Part shown: piece after piece, positions 1 to 11,829 of the stretch
Numbering within the stretch: the first letter of the stretch is position 1
How the letters are laid out: the number at the start of each line of letters is the position of its first letter
Assembly: GCF_028331445.1 (NCBI RefSeq)
Contig: NZ_JAQMHX010000001.1
Coordinates: 434,001-498,000, forward strand
Reading direction: 5' to 3'
Source: Candidatus Phyllobacterium onerii
Lineage (GTDB): Bacteria; Pseudomonadota; Alphaproteobacteria; Rhizobiales; Rhizobiaceae
Length of the DNA: 64,000 bases
Translations under genes and position numbers: made by a program
Notes under the pieces: model-generated
What the model saw: the letters and a program-made list of their open reading frames with translations, nothing else
Told to the model about the DNA's origin: nothing
The model's database searches: none

Positions 1-1
1 T

Positions 2-574
2 GTCTCGCGCGCAGCGTTGAAGCTCGTCGCCTGCCTCGATCATTTTGCCATCGACGTGAAAGGTTGCACTGCTCTCGACATTGGTGCGTCGACGGGTGGG
101 TTCACGCAGGTCCTGCTGGAAAGAGGCGCGGACCACGTCATTGCCGTCGACGTTGGCCATGGCCAGTTGCACGACAGTTTGCGCCGCGATACGCGCGTCA
201 GCAACATCGAGACTTTGAATGCGCGAGATCTCTTGCGCGAGCACCTGAGCGGTAAATCTGTCGATCTCGTCGTCTCCGACGTCAGCTTCATTTCACTAAA
301 ACTTGCGCTGCCACCAGCCTTGGATCTGGCAGAGCCTGGCAGCCACTGTGTTCTTCTCGTCAAGCCGCAATTCGAGGCCGGACGTGAAGCGATCGGCAAA
401 GGTGGCATTTTGCGCGATCCGAAGGATGGTGAACGCGTCGCAAATGATCTAAGGAACTGGTTGGATGGATTGCCGGGCTGGAAAGCCCTTGGGTACTGCC
501 CTTCGCCCATAGAGGGCGGCGACGGCAATCGCGAGTTTCTGCTGACCGGCCTGAAAGCCACGATTGAGAAGTAA
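2..574 (+). CDS. tlyA: TlyA-family rRNA methyltransferase (partial, 5' end outside window)
   Basis: The reading frame is open to the left edge, so the N-terminal S4 RNA-binding domain and the start codon lie upstream of the window; 190 codons remain. The visible part is an FtsJ/RrmJ-like Rossmann methyltransferase. It shows the SAM motif DIGASTGGFTQVLL, the acidic motif VSDVSFISL, and LVKPQFEAG, which carries the lysine of the K-D-K-E type catalytic set. The family 2'-O-methylates rRNA (TlyA in mycobacteria) and is often misnamed hemolysin A. The next methyltransferase gene starts 6 bp after the stop, so the two are probably co-transcribed. Family assignment is firm; the exact rRNA target is not visible. 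Confidence 0.9.
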   Translation, partial: VSRAALKLVACLDHFAIDVKGCTALDIGASTGGFTQVLLERGADHVIAVDVGHGQLHDSLRRDTRVSNIETLNARDLLREHLSGKSVDLVVSDVSFISLKLALPPALDLAEPGSHCVLLVKPQFEAGREAIGKGGILRDPKDGERVANDLRNWLDGLPGWKALGYCPSPIEGGDGNREFLLTGLKATIEK

Positions 575-580
575 ATTCTT

Positions 581-1810
581 ATGAGTATGCGCGTAACGAT
601 CGAACGGATGGGCGCCGGGGGCGACGGCATTGCCGCCACTTCGGCGGGAAGCGCCTATGTGCCGTTTTCGTTACCCGGCGAGGTTGCCAATGTGGCGCTG
701 GAAAATGGCCGTGCTACGCTTGTGGCGCTACTGGAACCATCGCCGGAGCGCATTGCGCCCGCCTGCCGCCATTTTGAGGAGTGTGGAGGCTGCACCTTGC
801 AGCATTGGCAGGACAGCGCGTATCGCGATTGGAAAAGATCACTCGTCCACGATACGCTTGCGGGCAGAGGGTTCGCGTTCACGCTCGATCCGCTTGTGCC
901 GTGTGCCCCGCAGACCCGTCGCCGTGCCGTTTTTGCCGTCCGCACGAGTGAGAGGGGCGCCGTACTCGGTTTCAACAAGCATCTCAGTCACGAACTGGTA
1001 GATATCGTGGAATGTCCGGTAACAGTGCCGGAAATCGTTTCGCGTCTTGACGATCTGCGCGAACTGGTTGCCGTTCTTGGCGGCGGTATGAAACCCTTCA
1101 AGCTGACAGTCACGTCGACGGCTTCAGGCCTCGATATCATGGCTTCAGGATGTGCCGCACCCGACGCAGCCAAACGTCAGGCGCTGACGGCGCTGGTCAT
1201 CAAAAAGGATTTTGCCCGACTGAGCTTTGAAGGCGAAATCATCGTCGAGCCACGAAAGCCTATCGTTCATTTTGGCAAAGTTCCAGTATTCCTGCCCGCC
1301 GGCGGTTTTCTCCAGGCGACCCTGGAGGCCGAGATGGCCATGTCTGCATTGTTGACAGGTCATTTGGCCAAGGCAAAGAAGACGATCGACCTTTTTAGTG
1401 GGTCGGGCACCTTCACATTCAGGATGGCAGAGAAATCAGCCGTCCACGCTGTTGAGGGCGAGCAGTCCGCCGTTGATGCGATGGATCGCAGTATCCGGCA
1501 TGTGCAGGGCCTCAAGCCTGTCACGGTGGAGCGCCGTGATTTGTTCCGGCGGCCTTTTCTGGCACGGGAACTGAAGCCGTACGCAGGTCTCGTCTTTGAC
1601 CCGCCGCGTGCGGGCGCGGAAGCACAGGCTATAGAGATCGCGAAATCCACCGTGTCGAAAGTTGCGGCTGTCTCGTGCAACCCCGTCACCCTCGGCCGCG
1701 ACCTGAGCATCCTCATCAAGGGTGGCTATAAAATCGACCGCGTCGTGCCAATCGATCAGTTTCTCTGGTCTTCGCACGTCGAAGTGGTGGCTTTGCTCAG
1801 CAAAAAATAG
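581..1810 (+). CDS. TrmA/RumA-family class I SAM-dependent RNA methyltransferase
   Basis: The protein has 409 residues. It starts with a short TRAM-like beta segment (RVTIERMGAGGDGIA). A cysteine cluster, CRHFEECGGC, follows at about residue 62; together with a later Cys it resembles the [4Fe-4S] site of RumA. The C-terminal Rossmann domain has DLFSGSGTFTF (SAM motif I), DPPRAG, and SCNPVTLGRDL, which holds the catalytic Cys that attacks C6 of uridine. The family makes 5-methyluridine in 23S rRNA or tRNA. It lies just downstream of the tlyA-like gene in the same direction. The family is secure; the target nucleotide (RlmD/RlmC-like) cannot be told from sequence alone. Confidence 0.9.
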   Translation: MSMRVTIERMGAGGDGIAATSAGSAYVPFSLPGEVANVALENGRATLVALLEPSPERIAPACRHFEECGGCTLQHWQDSAYRDWKRSLVHDTLAGRGFAFTLDPLVPCAPQTRRRAVFAVRTSERGAVLGFNKHLSHELVDIVECPVTVPEIVSRLDDLRELVAVLGGGMKPFKLTVTSTASGLDIMASGCAAPDAAKRQALTALVIKKDFARLSFEGEIIVEPRKPIVHFGKVPVFLPAGGFLQATLEAEMAMSALLTGHLAKAKKTIDLFSGSGTFTFRMAEKSAVHAVEGEQSAVDAMDRSIRHVQGLKPVTVERRDLFRRPFLARELKPYAGLVFDPPRAGAEAQAIEIAKSTVSKVAAVSCNPVTLGRDLSILIKGGYKIDRVVPIDQFLWSSHVEVVALLSKK

Positions 1811-1814
1811 CGAC

Positions 1815-3227
1815 CTACACCGCCGTCCCGCCTACGGTCATCTGATCCATGCGCAGATGTGGTTGGCCGACACCCACGGGCACCCATTGACCGCCCTTGC
1901 CGCAATTGCCTATGCCCGTATCAAGCTGCAGGTCATTGCCGATCATTGAGATGCGTTGCATCGCGTCGGGTCCATTGCCGATCAGCATGGCGCCTTTGAC
2001 GGGCGCGCCGATCTTGCCGTTCTCGATCATGTAGGCCTCGGTACAGCCGAACACGAATTTGCCGGAGGTGATGTCCACTTGGCCACCACCGAACGAAACG
2101 GCATAGATTCCGTTCTTGACCGAAGCGATGATTTCTTCCGGCGTCTTGTCGCCGCCGAGCATATATGTGTTCGTCATGCGCGGCATCGGTGCATGAGCGT
2201 AGGATTCGCGCCGTCCGTTGCCGGTTGGCTCCATTCCCATCAGGCGCGCGTTTTGCCGATCCTGCATGTAGCCGACCAGAATGCCGTCATCGATCAAGAC
2301 AGTCTTGTTGGTCGGCATGCCCTCGTCGTCGACTGTCAACGAGCCCCGCCGTTCGGAGATGGTGCCGTCATCAACGACGGTTACGCCCTTCGATGCTACC
2401 TTCTGGCCGAGCAAACCGGCAAAGGCAGACGTTTTCTTCCGGTTGAAATCACCCTCAAGACCGTGGCCTACAGCTTCGTGAAGCATCACGCCCGGCCAAC
2501 CACTGGAAAGCACGATGTCAAACGTACCAGCGGGGGCGGGGATTGCCTCCAGATTTACCAGAGCCTGTCGTAGTGCTTCATCGGCAGCATATTGCCATTT
2601 ATCCGCGACGATGAATTCGCCGAAGCCCTTGCGTCCGCCTGCACCATATGTGCCGCTTTCCTGCCGGTCGCCATCTCCGACAACAACGGACACGTTAAGC
2701 CGAACCATGGGGCGAACGTCGCGCACAAAATGTCCATCGGCACGCAGAATTTCTACCTGCTGCCACGAGGCCGCAAGCGAGACCGAAACCTGCCGCACCT
2801 TCGGATCCTTCGCCCTGAGATAGGCGTCAATCTCCTGGAGCAGTTTCACCTTCGCCTCGAAACTCGGAGAGCCAAGCGGATTTTCATCGCTGTAGAGGCT
2901 CCGGTTCGTTCCGGGCGGCGCTGCGGTATAAGTTCCGGAGTAACCAGTCCTTACCGCCGAAGCTGCATCCGAGGCACGCTTCAATGCGCCAAGCGACAAC
3001 TCGCCAGCGTGGGCATAACCGACCGAATCACCGGCCACGGCACGCAGGCCGAAACCCTGATCCTGGTTGAATGAACCGTTTTTCAGCCGGCCATTGTCAA
3101 AGGCAAGACCCTCTGATTCTCTGTATTCGATGAAGAGTTCGCCATCATCCGCCCCGTCGAGACTCTGCTTTACGGTTTCAAGGATTTTGTCGCGCGGCGC
3201 ATCAAAACTGTCGATGAGACTTTTCAT
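1815..3227 (-). CDS. tldD: Metalloprotease TldD
   Basis: This 470-residue protein has the TldD/PmbA (modulator of DNA gyrase) fold. The zinc-binding HExxxH motif is seen in MLHEAVGHGLEGD at about residue 250, followed by the family-typical GTISERRGSLTVDDEG. The TldD/TldE heterodimer is a cytoplasmic protease that degrades unfolded peptides and matures microcin B17 and CcdA in enterobacteria. The gene converges on the upstream methyltransferase with only 4 bp between stop codons. Length is normal for TldD (about 480). No tldE/pmbA partner is present in the window. Confidence 0.95.
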   Translation of the reverse strand: MKSLIDSFDAPRDKILETVKQSLDGADDGELFIEYRESEGLAFDNGRLKNGSFNQDQGFGLRAVAGDSVGYAHAGELSLGALKRASDAASAVRTGYSGTYTAAPPGTNRSLYSDENPLGSPSFEAKVKLLQEIDAYLRAKDPKVRQVSVSLAASWQQVEILRADGHFVRDVRPMVRLNVSVVVGDGDRQESGTYGAGGRKGFGEFIVADKWQYAADEALRQALVNLEAIPAPAGTFDIVLSSGWPGVMLHEAVGHGLEGDFNRKKTSAFAGLLGQKVASKGVTVVDDGTISERRGSLTVDDEGMPTNKTVLIDDGILVGYMQDRQNARLMGMEPTGNGRRESYAHAPMPRMTNTYMLGGDKTPEEIIASVKNGIYAVSFGGGQVDITSGKFVFGCTEAYMIENGKIGAPVKGAMLIGNGPDAMQRISMIGNDLQLDTGIGNCGKGGQWVPVGVGQPHLRMDQMTVGGTAV

Positions 3228-3307
3228 GAGAATGGGTCCGGTTCAAATGGTGTGAACGGGATGTAGGCCTTCACAGTCCTTTCGACAACCGCAAACTCCC
3301 TCGAAAC

Positions 3308-3847
3308 TTATGGAAGTGCGTCAAAACCCTCGCCAAACCCATTAAGTTCGACCGGAATGCCGATACCTTCTTCCGGTGTCTGGAAGACGATGAATGTTGC
3401 CGCCTTGCCGGTCTTCAGCGTCTGGACAAGCTGATCTTCCAGAATGACCTCGGCATAGCAACCATCTTCGAAGCAACGAACGAAGTAAGCGCGGCCGATA
3501 TCTTTACCATCCACATTGAGGCCAAGGCCGTTGGGCAGGAGTACACCAAGTGGCGCAAGGACGCGCAAGATCTTCGCTTTGTTGTCCGCAGTTTTCAGAA
3601 CGACGACGGAGAGGCCCATTTCCGGACGATCCGCCGCGACGACGTTCTGGATCAGCGCGCATTGCTCCGATTTAGCACCCGCCGGCGTATCGCAGAGGAT
3701 CGACCATGCGCCATGGGTGGACTTGACTGTGCCGCTTTGCTGCGCTGCCATTGCGGTGCCCGCAACGACAGTCATTGACAGGGCAAGCAGACCAGCAGCG
3801 ATGCTACGTAGCGCGAAAGACAACATGTAGGCTCCAAAACGAATCAT
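3308..3847 (-). CDS. Invasion-associated locus B (IalB) family secreted protein
   Basis: The protein has 179 residues with an N-terminal signal peptide (hydrophobic stretch around residues 9-34, cleavage probably after TAMA). The mature part contains WSILCDTPAG and a second cysteine pair in VRCFEDGCYAEV, the pattern of the IalB family first described in Bartonella. Such proteins are exported and widespread in Hyphomicrobiales; their biochemical role is unknown. A second ATG at residue 8 would also leave a complete signal peptide. The gene is divergent from coxB and reads toward tldD, 80 bp away. Confidence 0.85.
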   Translation of the reverse strand: MIRFGAYMLSFALRSIAAGLLALSMTVVAGTAMAAQQSGTVKSTHGAWSILCDTPAGAKSEQCALIQNVVAADRPEMGLSVVVLKTADNKAKILRVLAPLGVLLPNGLGLNVDGKDIGRAYFVRCFEDGCYAEVILEDQLVQTLKTGKAATFIVFQTPEEGIGIPVELNGFGEGFDALP

Positions 3848-4182
3848 CCAGACGTTAAACCGCTCCGCCCCCGATGAAAAGAATACCGCTCAAACGCTCC
3901 CCAGCATAGCGCGGCCTATCAGACGTGGTGTAGCCGAAAAATGGCCGGATTGTGAGCCTAATGGCCCTGTGTGCTGCAAAACAGCTGCAAGAACGAAAAA
4001 ACTGCTGCTTCGAGCGGTCTGGGGCTTGTTGCTGGAAAGCCGCGCGCAAAAATGCCGCATGAGATCACGTTCGCCTTCCTTGCGATGTAAGCTAATGTGT
4101 GGTTTGAACGCGCCATACATCGGGCCATCACGCTGCCCAGTCTTATTCTATGGAATCAATGCTTCATTCGGGAGATTTCTAG
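3848..4182. other. Intergenic region between the divergent ialB-like and coxB genes
   Basis: This 335-bp stretch separates two divergent genes and should contain both promoters. It has no convincing reading frame. The only clear signal is GGGAG about 10 bases before the coxB GTG start. Near 3968-4003 the sequence has several CTGC/GCAG words that could form small hairpins, but I see no strong terminator or recognised operator. Confidence 0.5.
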
Positions 4183-6745
<2,563 letters not shown>

Positions 6746-6752
6746 ACACGAC

Positions 6753-6782
6753 AATGCCGGGACTGCCAAAGGTCCCGGCATT
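6753..6782 (+). terminator. 11-bp hairpin between coxA and ctaB
   Basis: AATGCCGGGAC (6753-6763) pairs perfectly with GTCCCGGCATT (6772-6782) around an 8-base loop. No T-run follows (GAATAAAA), so this is either an mRNA-stabilising 3' structure for coxA or a weak attenuator before ctaB rather than a classical intrinsic terminator. Confidence 0.55.
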
Positions 6783-6804
6783 GAATAAAACTAAGACGGA
6801 TCAA

Positions 6805-7749
6805 ATGGCATTGATTGAGAAAAACGCAAATCTTGATGCGAGCATTGGCCTCTCGGAAGCCAATGCATCGGATTATATTGCGCTGCTCAAGCCACGCGTT
6901 ATGTCCTTGGTCGTCTTTACCGGCTTCGTTGGGATGATGGCTGCCCCTGGTCAGATCAATCCGGTCTTGGCCGCTATCGCCATTCTTTGCATTGCGGTGG
7001 GGGCAGGCGCCTCAGGTGCACTCAACATGTGGTACGATGCCGACATCGACGCCATTATGAAGCGTACCTCGAAGCGACCGATCCCTGCGGGACGTATCTC
7101 GCGCGGCGAGGTGTTGACATTTGGTCTCCTGCTGTCGGCTTTTTCAGTCGTAACGCTGGGCCTTTTTGTCAATCTCCTATCGGCATTTCTGCTGGCATTC
7201 ACGATCTTCTTTTATGCTGTCATTTATACGATGTGGCTGAAGCGTTCGACGCCGCAGAACATCGTTATAGGAGGCGCCGCAGGTGCGTTTCCACCCATGA
7301 TCGGCTGGGCGGCAGTCACGAATTCCGTGAGCATGGAAAGCATCGTCCTTTTTCTCATCATCTTCCTGTGGACGCCGCCGCATTTCTGGGCCTTGTCGCT
7401 CTTCATGTCGGATGACTATGAGAAGGCGAAAATTCCGATGATGCCCAATGTCGCAGGGCCTGCATCGACGAAGCTTCAGATTTTTCTCTATACTTTGCTG
7501 GTAGCACCAGTTGGCGTCCTCCCTTGGATCATGGGATTCGCGGGGCCAGGCTATGGTCTGTTTGCCATAGCAATGGGCTGCGCCTTTCTTGCTTCGGCCT
7601 TCACTGTATGGCGTGCTCCTGTTGGCGATGCGATGTTGAAGCCTGCCAAGAAGATGTTCGCTTTCTCCATTTTCTATCTTTTCAGTTTATATGCGGTGCT
7701 CCTCGGCGAGATTCTGGTGCGCAAGGCATTTCTGGTAGCTGGTGTTTGA
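6805..7749 (+). CDS. ctaB: Protoheme IX farnesyltransferase (haem O synthase)
   Basis: This 314-residue UbiA-superfamily membrane prenyltransferase converts haem B to haem O, the first step to the haem A of the adjacent oxidase. The two aspartate-rich motifs are visible: [19 protein letters not shown] (NxxxDxxxD) and the later [13 protein letters not shown]. About nine hydrophobic segments are present. I chose ATG 6805 (MALIEKN) as the start because homologues begin there and the coxA-ctaB hairpin then stays outside the gene. In-frame ATGs further upstream overlap coxA. The coxF-like small gene follows directly. Confidence 0.93.
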   Translation: MALIEKNANLDASIGLSEANASDYIALLKPRVMSLVVFTGFVGMMAAPGQINPVLAAIAILCIAVGAGASGALNMWYDADIDAIMKRTSKRPIPAGRISRGEVLTFGLLLSAFSVVTLGLFVNLLSAFLLAFTIFFYAVIYTMWLKRSTPQNIVIGGAAGAFPPMIGWAAVTNSVSMESIVLFLIIFLWTPPHFWALSLFMSDDYEKAKIPMMPNVAGPASTKLQIFLYTLLVAPVGVLPWIMGFAGPGYGLFAIAMGCAFLASAFTVWRAPVGDAMLKPAKKMFAFSIFYLFSLYAVLLGEILVRKAFLVAGV

Positions 7750-7750
7750 T

Positions 7751-7927
7751 ATGAGCAACGACATGGTAACTCTCACGGACAAGCAGAAGCGGGCACAGCG
7801 CAGTCGCTCCCTGGCGCTCGCGCTGGCGTTGGCCGCGTTTGTCGTCGTTGTCTATGTCGGGACATGGGCCAAAATCGGGGCCAATCACTCTTCGCAAACG
7901 GCGCCCGTAACGAGGCCCGCACAATGA
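7751..7927 (+). CDS. Small single-pass membrane protein of the cox operon (CoxF-like)
   Basis: This is a 58-residue protein with a charged N-terminus, one transmembrane helix (about 20-40, rich in Ala, Leu and Val) and a short periplasmic tail. Its position between ctaB and ctaG matches the small gene often called coxF in rhizobial oxidase operons; its role is not established. The stop overlaps the start of ctaG as ATGA, so translation is coupled. It starts 1 bp after the ctaB stop. Confidence 0.8.
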   Translation: MSNDMVTLTDKQKRAQRSRSLALALALAAFVVVVYVGTWAKIGANHSSQTAPVTRPAQ

Positions 7928-8523
7928 GCGATGCACCGAAGCGCAAGGTTTCCGACCGGACGATCGCGATTTCTTGCCTCGCCTTCTTCTTCGGCATGGT
8001 GGGTATGGCGTTTGCTGCCGTCCCGCTCTACGCCATGTTCTGCCAGGTCACAGGATATGGTGGCACGACCCAGCGCGTCGAACAGATGTCGGATACAATT
8101 CTTGACAAAAAAATCACTGTGCGTTTCGACGCCAATACGTCTGGTGGTTTGCCGTGGCAGTTCGAGCCTGTACAGCGCGAAGTCACGATGAACATCGGCG
8201 AAACCAAGCTGATCAAATATGAGGCGAAGAACATCGTCGACAAGCCGACCGCGGGGCGCGCGTCATTCAACGTGACGCCGCAAGCTGCAGGTGCTTACTT
8301 CAATAAGGTCGAGTGCTTCTGCTTCACGGATACGGTCCTGAAGCCAGGTGAAGATCTGGAAATGCCGGTCGTCTTTTTTGTCGATCCGGACATCGTCAAT
8401 GCGCCTGAGCTGAAGGGCGTCAACACAATCACTCTATCCTACACATTCTTCCCGATCCCTATGCCAGCACCCGTTGCTGCCAATACCGAGGTCAAGAAGA
8501 ATGGTACATCGGGACAACTCTAA
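7924..8523 (+). CDS. ctaG: Cytochrome c oxidase assembly protein CtaG (Cox11)
   Basis: The 199-residue copper chaperone inserts CuB into subunit I. It has one N-terminal membrane anchor (about residues 14-38), then a periplasmic immunoglobulin-like domain. Copper-site cysteines are visible in [10 protein letters not shown] just after the helix and in the ECFCF motif of [15 protein letters not shown]. The ATG at 7924 overlaps the stop of the preceding small gene. The downstream gene is coxC, the usual order. Confidence 0.96.
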   Translation: MSDAPKRKVSDRTIAISCLAFFFGMVGMAFAAVPLYAMFCQVTGYGGTTQRVEQMSDTILDKKITVRFDANTSGGLPWQFEPVQREVTMNIGETKLIKYEAKNIVDKPTAGRASFNVTPQAAGAYFNKVECFCFTDTVLKPGEDLEMPVVFFVDPDIVNAPELKGVNTITLSYTFFPIPMPAPVAANTEVKKNGTSGQL

Positions 8524-8579
8524 ACTGCGCCGGCCTAGCCCGGTGTCAAAACCAATGAACAGACCTTGCGAGGGTTAGA

Positions 8580-9458
8580 ATGGCCGAGACGCACCAAAAG
8601 AACCACGATTACCACATCATCGATCCTAGCCCATGGCCATTTCTTGGCTCGGTCGGCGCTTTTGTTCTTGCAATCGGCGGTATCGCTTTCATGCGTTATC
8701 ATGCCGGCGGCGAGCTTGTCCTTTTCCGCGCTAATCTCACAAGCCCCTGGATCCTGCTTATAGGCGTGATGATCGTTCTTTATACGATGTACGGCTGGTG
8801 GTCCGACACGATCAAGGAGAGCAAGGAAGGCCATCACACGCGGGTTGTGTCATTGCACCTGCGCTATGGCATGATCATGTTCATCGCTTCAGAAGTCATG
8901 TTCTTTGTCGCCTGGTTCTGGGCTTTCTTCGATGCCAGTCTTTTCCCCGGGGAAGCAGCGCAAGTAGCGCGGACAGCATTCACCGGCGGCGTATGGCCGC
9001 CGAAGGGTATTGAAGTTCTCGACCCCTTGCACCTGCCGCTTTATAATACGGTTATCCTGCTTTTGTCCGGCACGACGGTCACATGGGCGCACCATGCTTT
9101 GATCCACAATGATCGCAAGGGCCTGATCAGGGGCCTGACGCTCACCGTCCTGCTCGGTCTGCTCTTTTCCTCAGTGCAAGCCTACGAATATATTCACGCT
9201 CCATTTGCGTTCAAGGATTCGATCTACGGCGCAACATTCTTCATGGCGACGGGTTTCCACGGTTTCCACGTCATCATCGGAACCATCTTTCTCGCCGTAT
9301 GCTTGCTTCGTTCGCTTCGTGGTGACTTTACGCCGACCAAACATTTCGGTTTCGAGGCTGCCGCCTGGTATTGGCACTTCGTTGACGTGGTCTGGCTGTT
9401 CCTGTTCTTCTCGATCTATGTATGGGCATCCTGGGGTGCTCCGATAGCAGTGGAATAG
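8580..9458 (+). CDS. coxC: Cytochrome c oxidase subunit III
   Basis: This 292-residue protein has seven transmembrane helices. Family motifs include SEVMFFVAWFWAFF and the C-terminal GFEAAAWYWHFVDVVWLFLF. Subunit III stabilises the aa3 oxidase core and supports proton uptake. The start ATG is 56 bp after ctaG. A hairpin with a T-run follows the stop, so the cox transcript probably ends here, with the DUF983 and surf1 genes on a separate or read-through unit. Confidence 0.97.
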   Translation: MAETHQKNHDYHIIDPSPWPFLGSVGAFVLAIGGIAFMRYHAGGELVLFRANLTSPWILLIGVMIVLYTMYGWWSDTIKESKEGHHTRVVSLHLRYGMIMFIASEVMFFVAWFWAFFDASLFPGEAAQVARTAFTGGVWPPKGIEVLDPLHLPLYNTVILLLSGTTVTWAHHALIHNDRKGLIRGLTLTVLLGLLFSSVQAYEYIHAPFAFKDSIYGATFFMATGFHGFHVIIGTIFLAVCLLRSLRGDFTPTKHFGFEAAAWYWHFVDVVWLFLFFSIYVWASWGAPIAVE

Positions 9459-9481
9459 GCAAACTTGTCTAAAATTTGCGG

Positions 9482-9515
9482 GCGGTCGTGGAAACACGGC
9501 CGCTCTCACTTTTTC
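9482..9515 (+). terminator. Likely intrinsic terminator after coxC
   Basis: GCGGTCGTG (9482-9490) pairs with CACGGCCGC (9495-9503), one G-T wobble, over a GAAA loop. The stretch TCTCACTTTTT follows. This is a good candidate for the end of the coxB-coxC transcript. Confidence 0.65.
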
Positions 9516-9580
9516 AGCACATTCCTGCGCAACCATCCGATATAATCACAACGAAGCCATATTCCCCGGCCTCGAGGCAC

Positions 9581-9982
9581 ATGACCATGAATCAAGACAC
9601 GGCGCTTTACCCACCAGTTGACCCCGTAACTGCCGGTGTAAAAGCACGCTGTCCTCGATGCGGGCAGGGGAAACTGTTCGATGGGTTTCTCACGCCGGCG
9701 AAGCACCGTTCTACCTGTGGGCTGGACTATTCATTCATCGACACGGGCGAGGGCCCAGCAGTTCTGGTGATGCTCTTGATCGGGTTCATTGTCGTCGGCC
9801 TTGCCCTCTGGATGGAGGTGACGCTCGATCCGCCATTGTGGCTGCATTTTATCCTGTGGATACCCTTGGCCCTCGTGCTCTGCCTTACGGCCCTCCGCTG
9901 GATGAAGGGCATTCTGATAGCCTTGCAGTACAAGCATAAAGCCGCAGAGGGTCGGCTTGATACGCTGGATAGCCATGACTGA
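9581..9982 (+). CDS. DUF983 family membrane protein
   Basis: The protein has about 133 residues. It carries a rubredoxin-like CPRCGQGKLF knuckle near residue 20, a further Cys in HRSTCGLDY, and two transmembrane helices in the C-terminal half. DUF983 genes are conserved next to oxidase assembly genes in alphaproteobacteria, which suggests a maturation role, but no activity is known. ATG 9581 and ATG 9587 are both possible starts. The 3' end overlaps surf1 by 8 bp. Confidence 0.85.
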   Translation: MTMNQDTALYPPVDPVTAGVKARCPRCGQGKLFDGFLTPAKHRSTCGLDYSFIDTGEGPAVLVMLLIGFIVVGLALWMEVTLDPPLWLHFILWIPLALVLCLTALRWMKGILIALQYKHKAAEGRLDTLDSHD

Positions 9983-10775
9983 GCGCGTGACACCTTTACC
10001 AACCAACCGCTTCCCGTGGATAAAAGTTGTTCTGGGTGCAATCGTTTTCGCAATCTTGATCGCCCTCGGGACATGGCAGGTCGAACGTCTCTATTGGAAG
10101 GAAGGCCTGCTGGCGGAGATTGATGCTCGAACGCATGCGACGCCCGCATCGCTTGCCGAAATCGAGAAAGTCTGGGCGGCTGAAAAGGATGTCGACTACC
10201 GGACAGTGACAGTGACCGGCCGGCTGCTTAATGATCGCGAGCGTCACTATTTTGCGACCTATGACGGCACTTCCGGGTTCTACGTCTATACGCCGCTTTT
10301 GCTTGATGATGGTCGAGCGGTCTTCGTCAATCGCGGCTTTGTTCCCTATGACAAGAAGAATTCCGTGACACGGCCCGAGGGTGAAGTTGAGGGACAGGTG
10401 GTTGTAACGGGGCTTGCGCGCAATCCGCTTTATGGCAAGCCTTCGTCGATCGTGCCGAACAACGACCTCATGACCAATATCTACTATTGGAAAGACCTGC
10501 CAACGATGGCGGGACAGTCGGGCATTGCAGATGACAAGCTGGTTCCTTTTTTCATCGATGCCGACAAGACGCCAAATCCCGGGGGCCTGCCGGTCGGCGG
10601 CGTGACGATCATCGATCTGCCAAATAGCCACCTGCAATACGCGGTAACCTGGTACGGCCTCGCCGCGACACTGCTTGCGGTCGCGGGAATTTCGCTTTGG
10701 CAGCGATACCATCCCAAAGATCCAAACGAGCCTGATCCCAGCCAATCTGAAGCTTCGGACTTGACTTCGCGTTGA
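9975..10775 (+). CDS. SURF1 family cytochrome oxidase biogenesis protein
   Basis: The 266-residue protein has the classical SURF1 layout: one helix near the N-terminus (about 14-34), a large periplasmic domain, and a second helix near residue 225-245. Recognisable segments are [12 protein letters not shown] after helix one and [11 protein letters not shown] in the periplasmic part. SURF1 delivers haem A to subunit I. The gene overlaps the DUF983 gene by 8 bp. A second in-frame ATG six codons upstream is less likely. Confidence 0.93.
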   Translation: MTERVTPLPTNRFPWIKVVLGAIVFAILIALGTWQVERLYWKEGLLAEIDARTHATPASLAEIEKVWAAEKDVDYRTVTVTGRLLNDRERHYFATYDGTSGFYVYTPLLLDDGRAVFVNRGFVPYDKKNSVTRPEGEVEGQVVVTGLARNPLYGKPSSIVPNNDLMTNIYYWKDLPTMAGQSGIADDKLVPFFIDADKTPNPGGLPVGGVTIIDLPNSHLQYAVTWYGLAATLLAVAGISLWQRYHPKDPNEPDPSQSEASDLTSR

Positions 10776-10825
10776 TTGCCGCCCAATTCCAACAACACTG
10801 CAACGCTTCCATGAGACACGATACG

Positions 10826-11827
10826 ATGGCTGACAAGAAACCACTGACAATCCGCCTGTGCGGACCGCGCGGTTTTTGCGCCGGTGTGGATCGCGCTATC
10901 CAGATCGTCGTTTTGGCGTTGAAGAAATATGGCGCACCTGTCTACGTCCGCCATGAGATCGTACATAACCGCTACGTCGTCGAAGGCTTGCAGGCTCGCG
11001 GAGCGGTTTTTGTCGAAGAGCTCGACGAAATTCCTCCGGAGCATCGCAATCAGCCTGTGGTCTTTTCCGCGCACGGGGTTCCGAAGTCGGTTCCCTCCGA
11101 TGCGGAAAGCAAGAACCTTTTCTATCTGGATGCAACATGCCCGCTGGTATCCAAGGTTCATAAGCAGGCAATGCGCCATCAGCGGCTCGGCCGCCATGTC
11201 ATCCTCGTCGGTCACTCAGGCCATCCGGAAGTCATCGGTACGATGGGTCAATTGCCCGAAGGTGCGGTCACGCTGGTCGAAACCATCGCCGAAGCTGAGA
11301 CCTATGTCCCCGAGGATCCCGATAACCTCGGCTTCGTGACACAGACAACACTTTCCGTTGACGATACTGCCGGGATAATCGCGACGTTACAGCGCCGCTT
11401 CCCCGCGCTGACGGCACCAGCTGCAGAATCGATCTGCTATGCCACGACGAACCGCCAGGACGCTGTGAAAGCCGCGGCTCCAGGCTGCGACCTTTTCCTC
11501 GTCGTGGGGGCTCCGAACTCTTCCAATTCAAAGCGACTGGTTGAGGTCGCCGAACGGTCGGGGGCCGTACAATCCCTGCTGGTTCAACGAGCCGGCGACA
11601 TCGACTGGATCAGGGTCGGCAACATTTCGGTGGTCGGATTGTCCGCCGGCGCTTCTGCTCCGGAGATCATCGTTGACGAAATCATCCAGTCCTTTTCGGA
11701 GCGGTATATCGTGTCGATCGAACTCGCGGAAACAACCATCGAGACCGAAAATTTCCATGTGATGCGGGATCTGCGCGACGTGGAACTGACGAGCGCCGAT
11801 ATGGCGTTCGTCAACGGAAGCCGCTGA
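10826..11827 (+). CDS. ispH: 4-hydroxy-3-methylbut-2-enyl diphosphate reductase (IspH/LytB)
   Basis: The 333-residue last enzyme of the MEP isoprenoid pathway makes IPP and DMAPP from HMBPP. The three Cys ligands of the iron-sulfur cluster are seen in [24 protein letters not shown] and [14 protein letters not shown]; substrate-binding HEIVHN and SAHGVP are intact. Start ATG 10826 (MADKKPL) is chosen over an ATG five codons upstream. It is followed after 2 bp by thrB, forming an ispH-thrB-rnhA run. Confidence 0.97.
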   Translation: MADKKPLTIRLCGPRGFCAGVDRAIQIVVLALKKYGAPVYVRHEIVHNRYVVEGLQARGAVFVEELDEIPPEHRNQPVVFSAHGVPKSVPSDAESKNLFYLDATCPLVSKVHKQAMRHQRLGRHVILVGHSGHPEVIGTMGQLPEGAVTLVETIAEAETYVPEDPDNLGFVTQTTLSVDDTAGIIATLQRRFPALTAPAAESICYATTNRQDAVKAAAPGCDLFLVVGAPNSSNSKRLVEVAERSGAVQSLLVQRAGDIDWIRVGNISVVGLSAGASAPEIIVDEIIQSFSERYIVSIELAETTIETENFHVMRDLRDVELTSADMAFVNGSR

Positions 11828-11829
11828 TA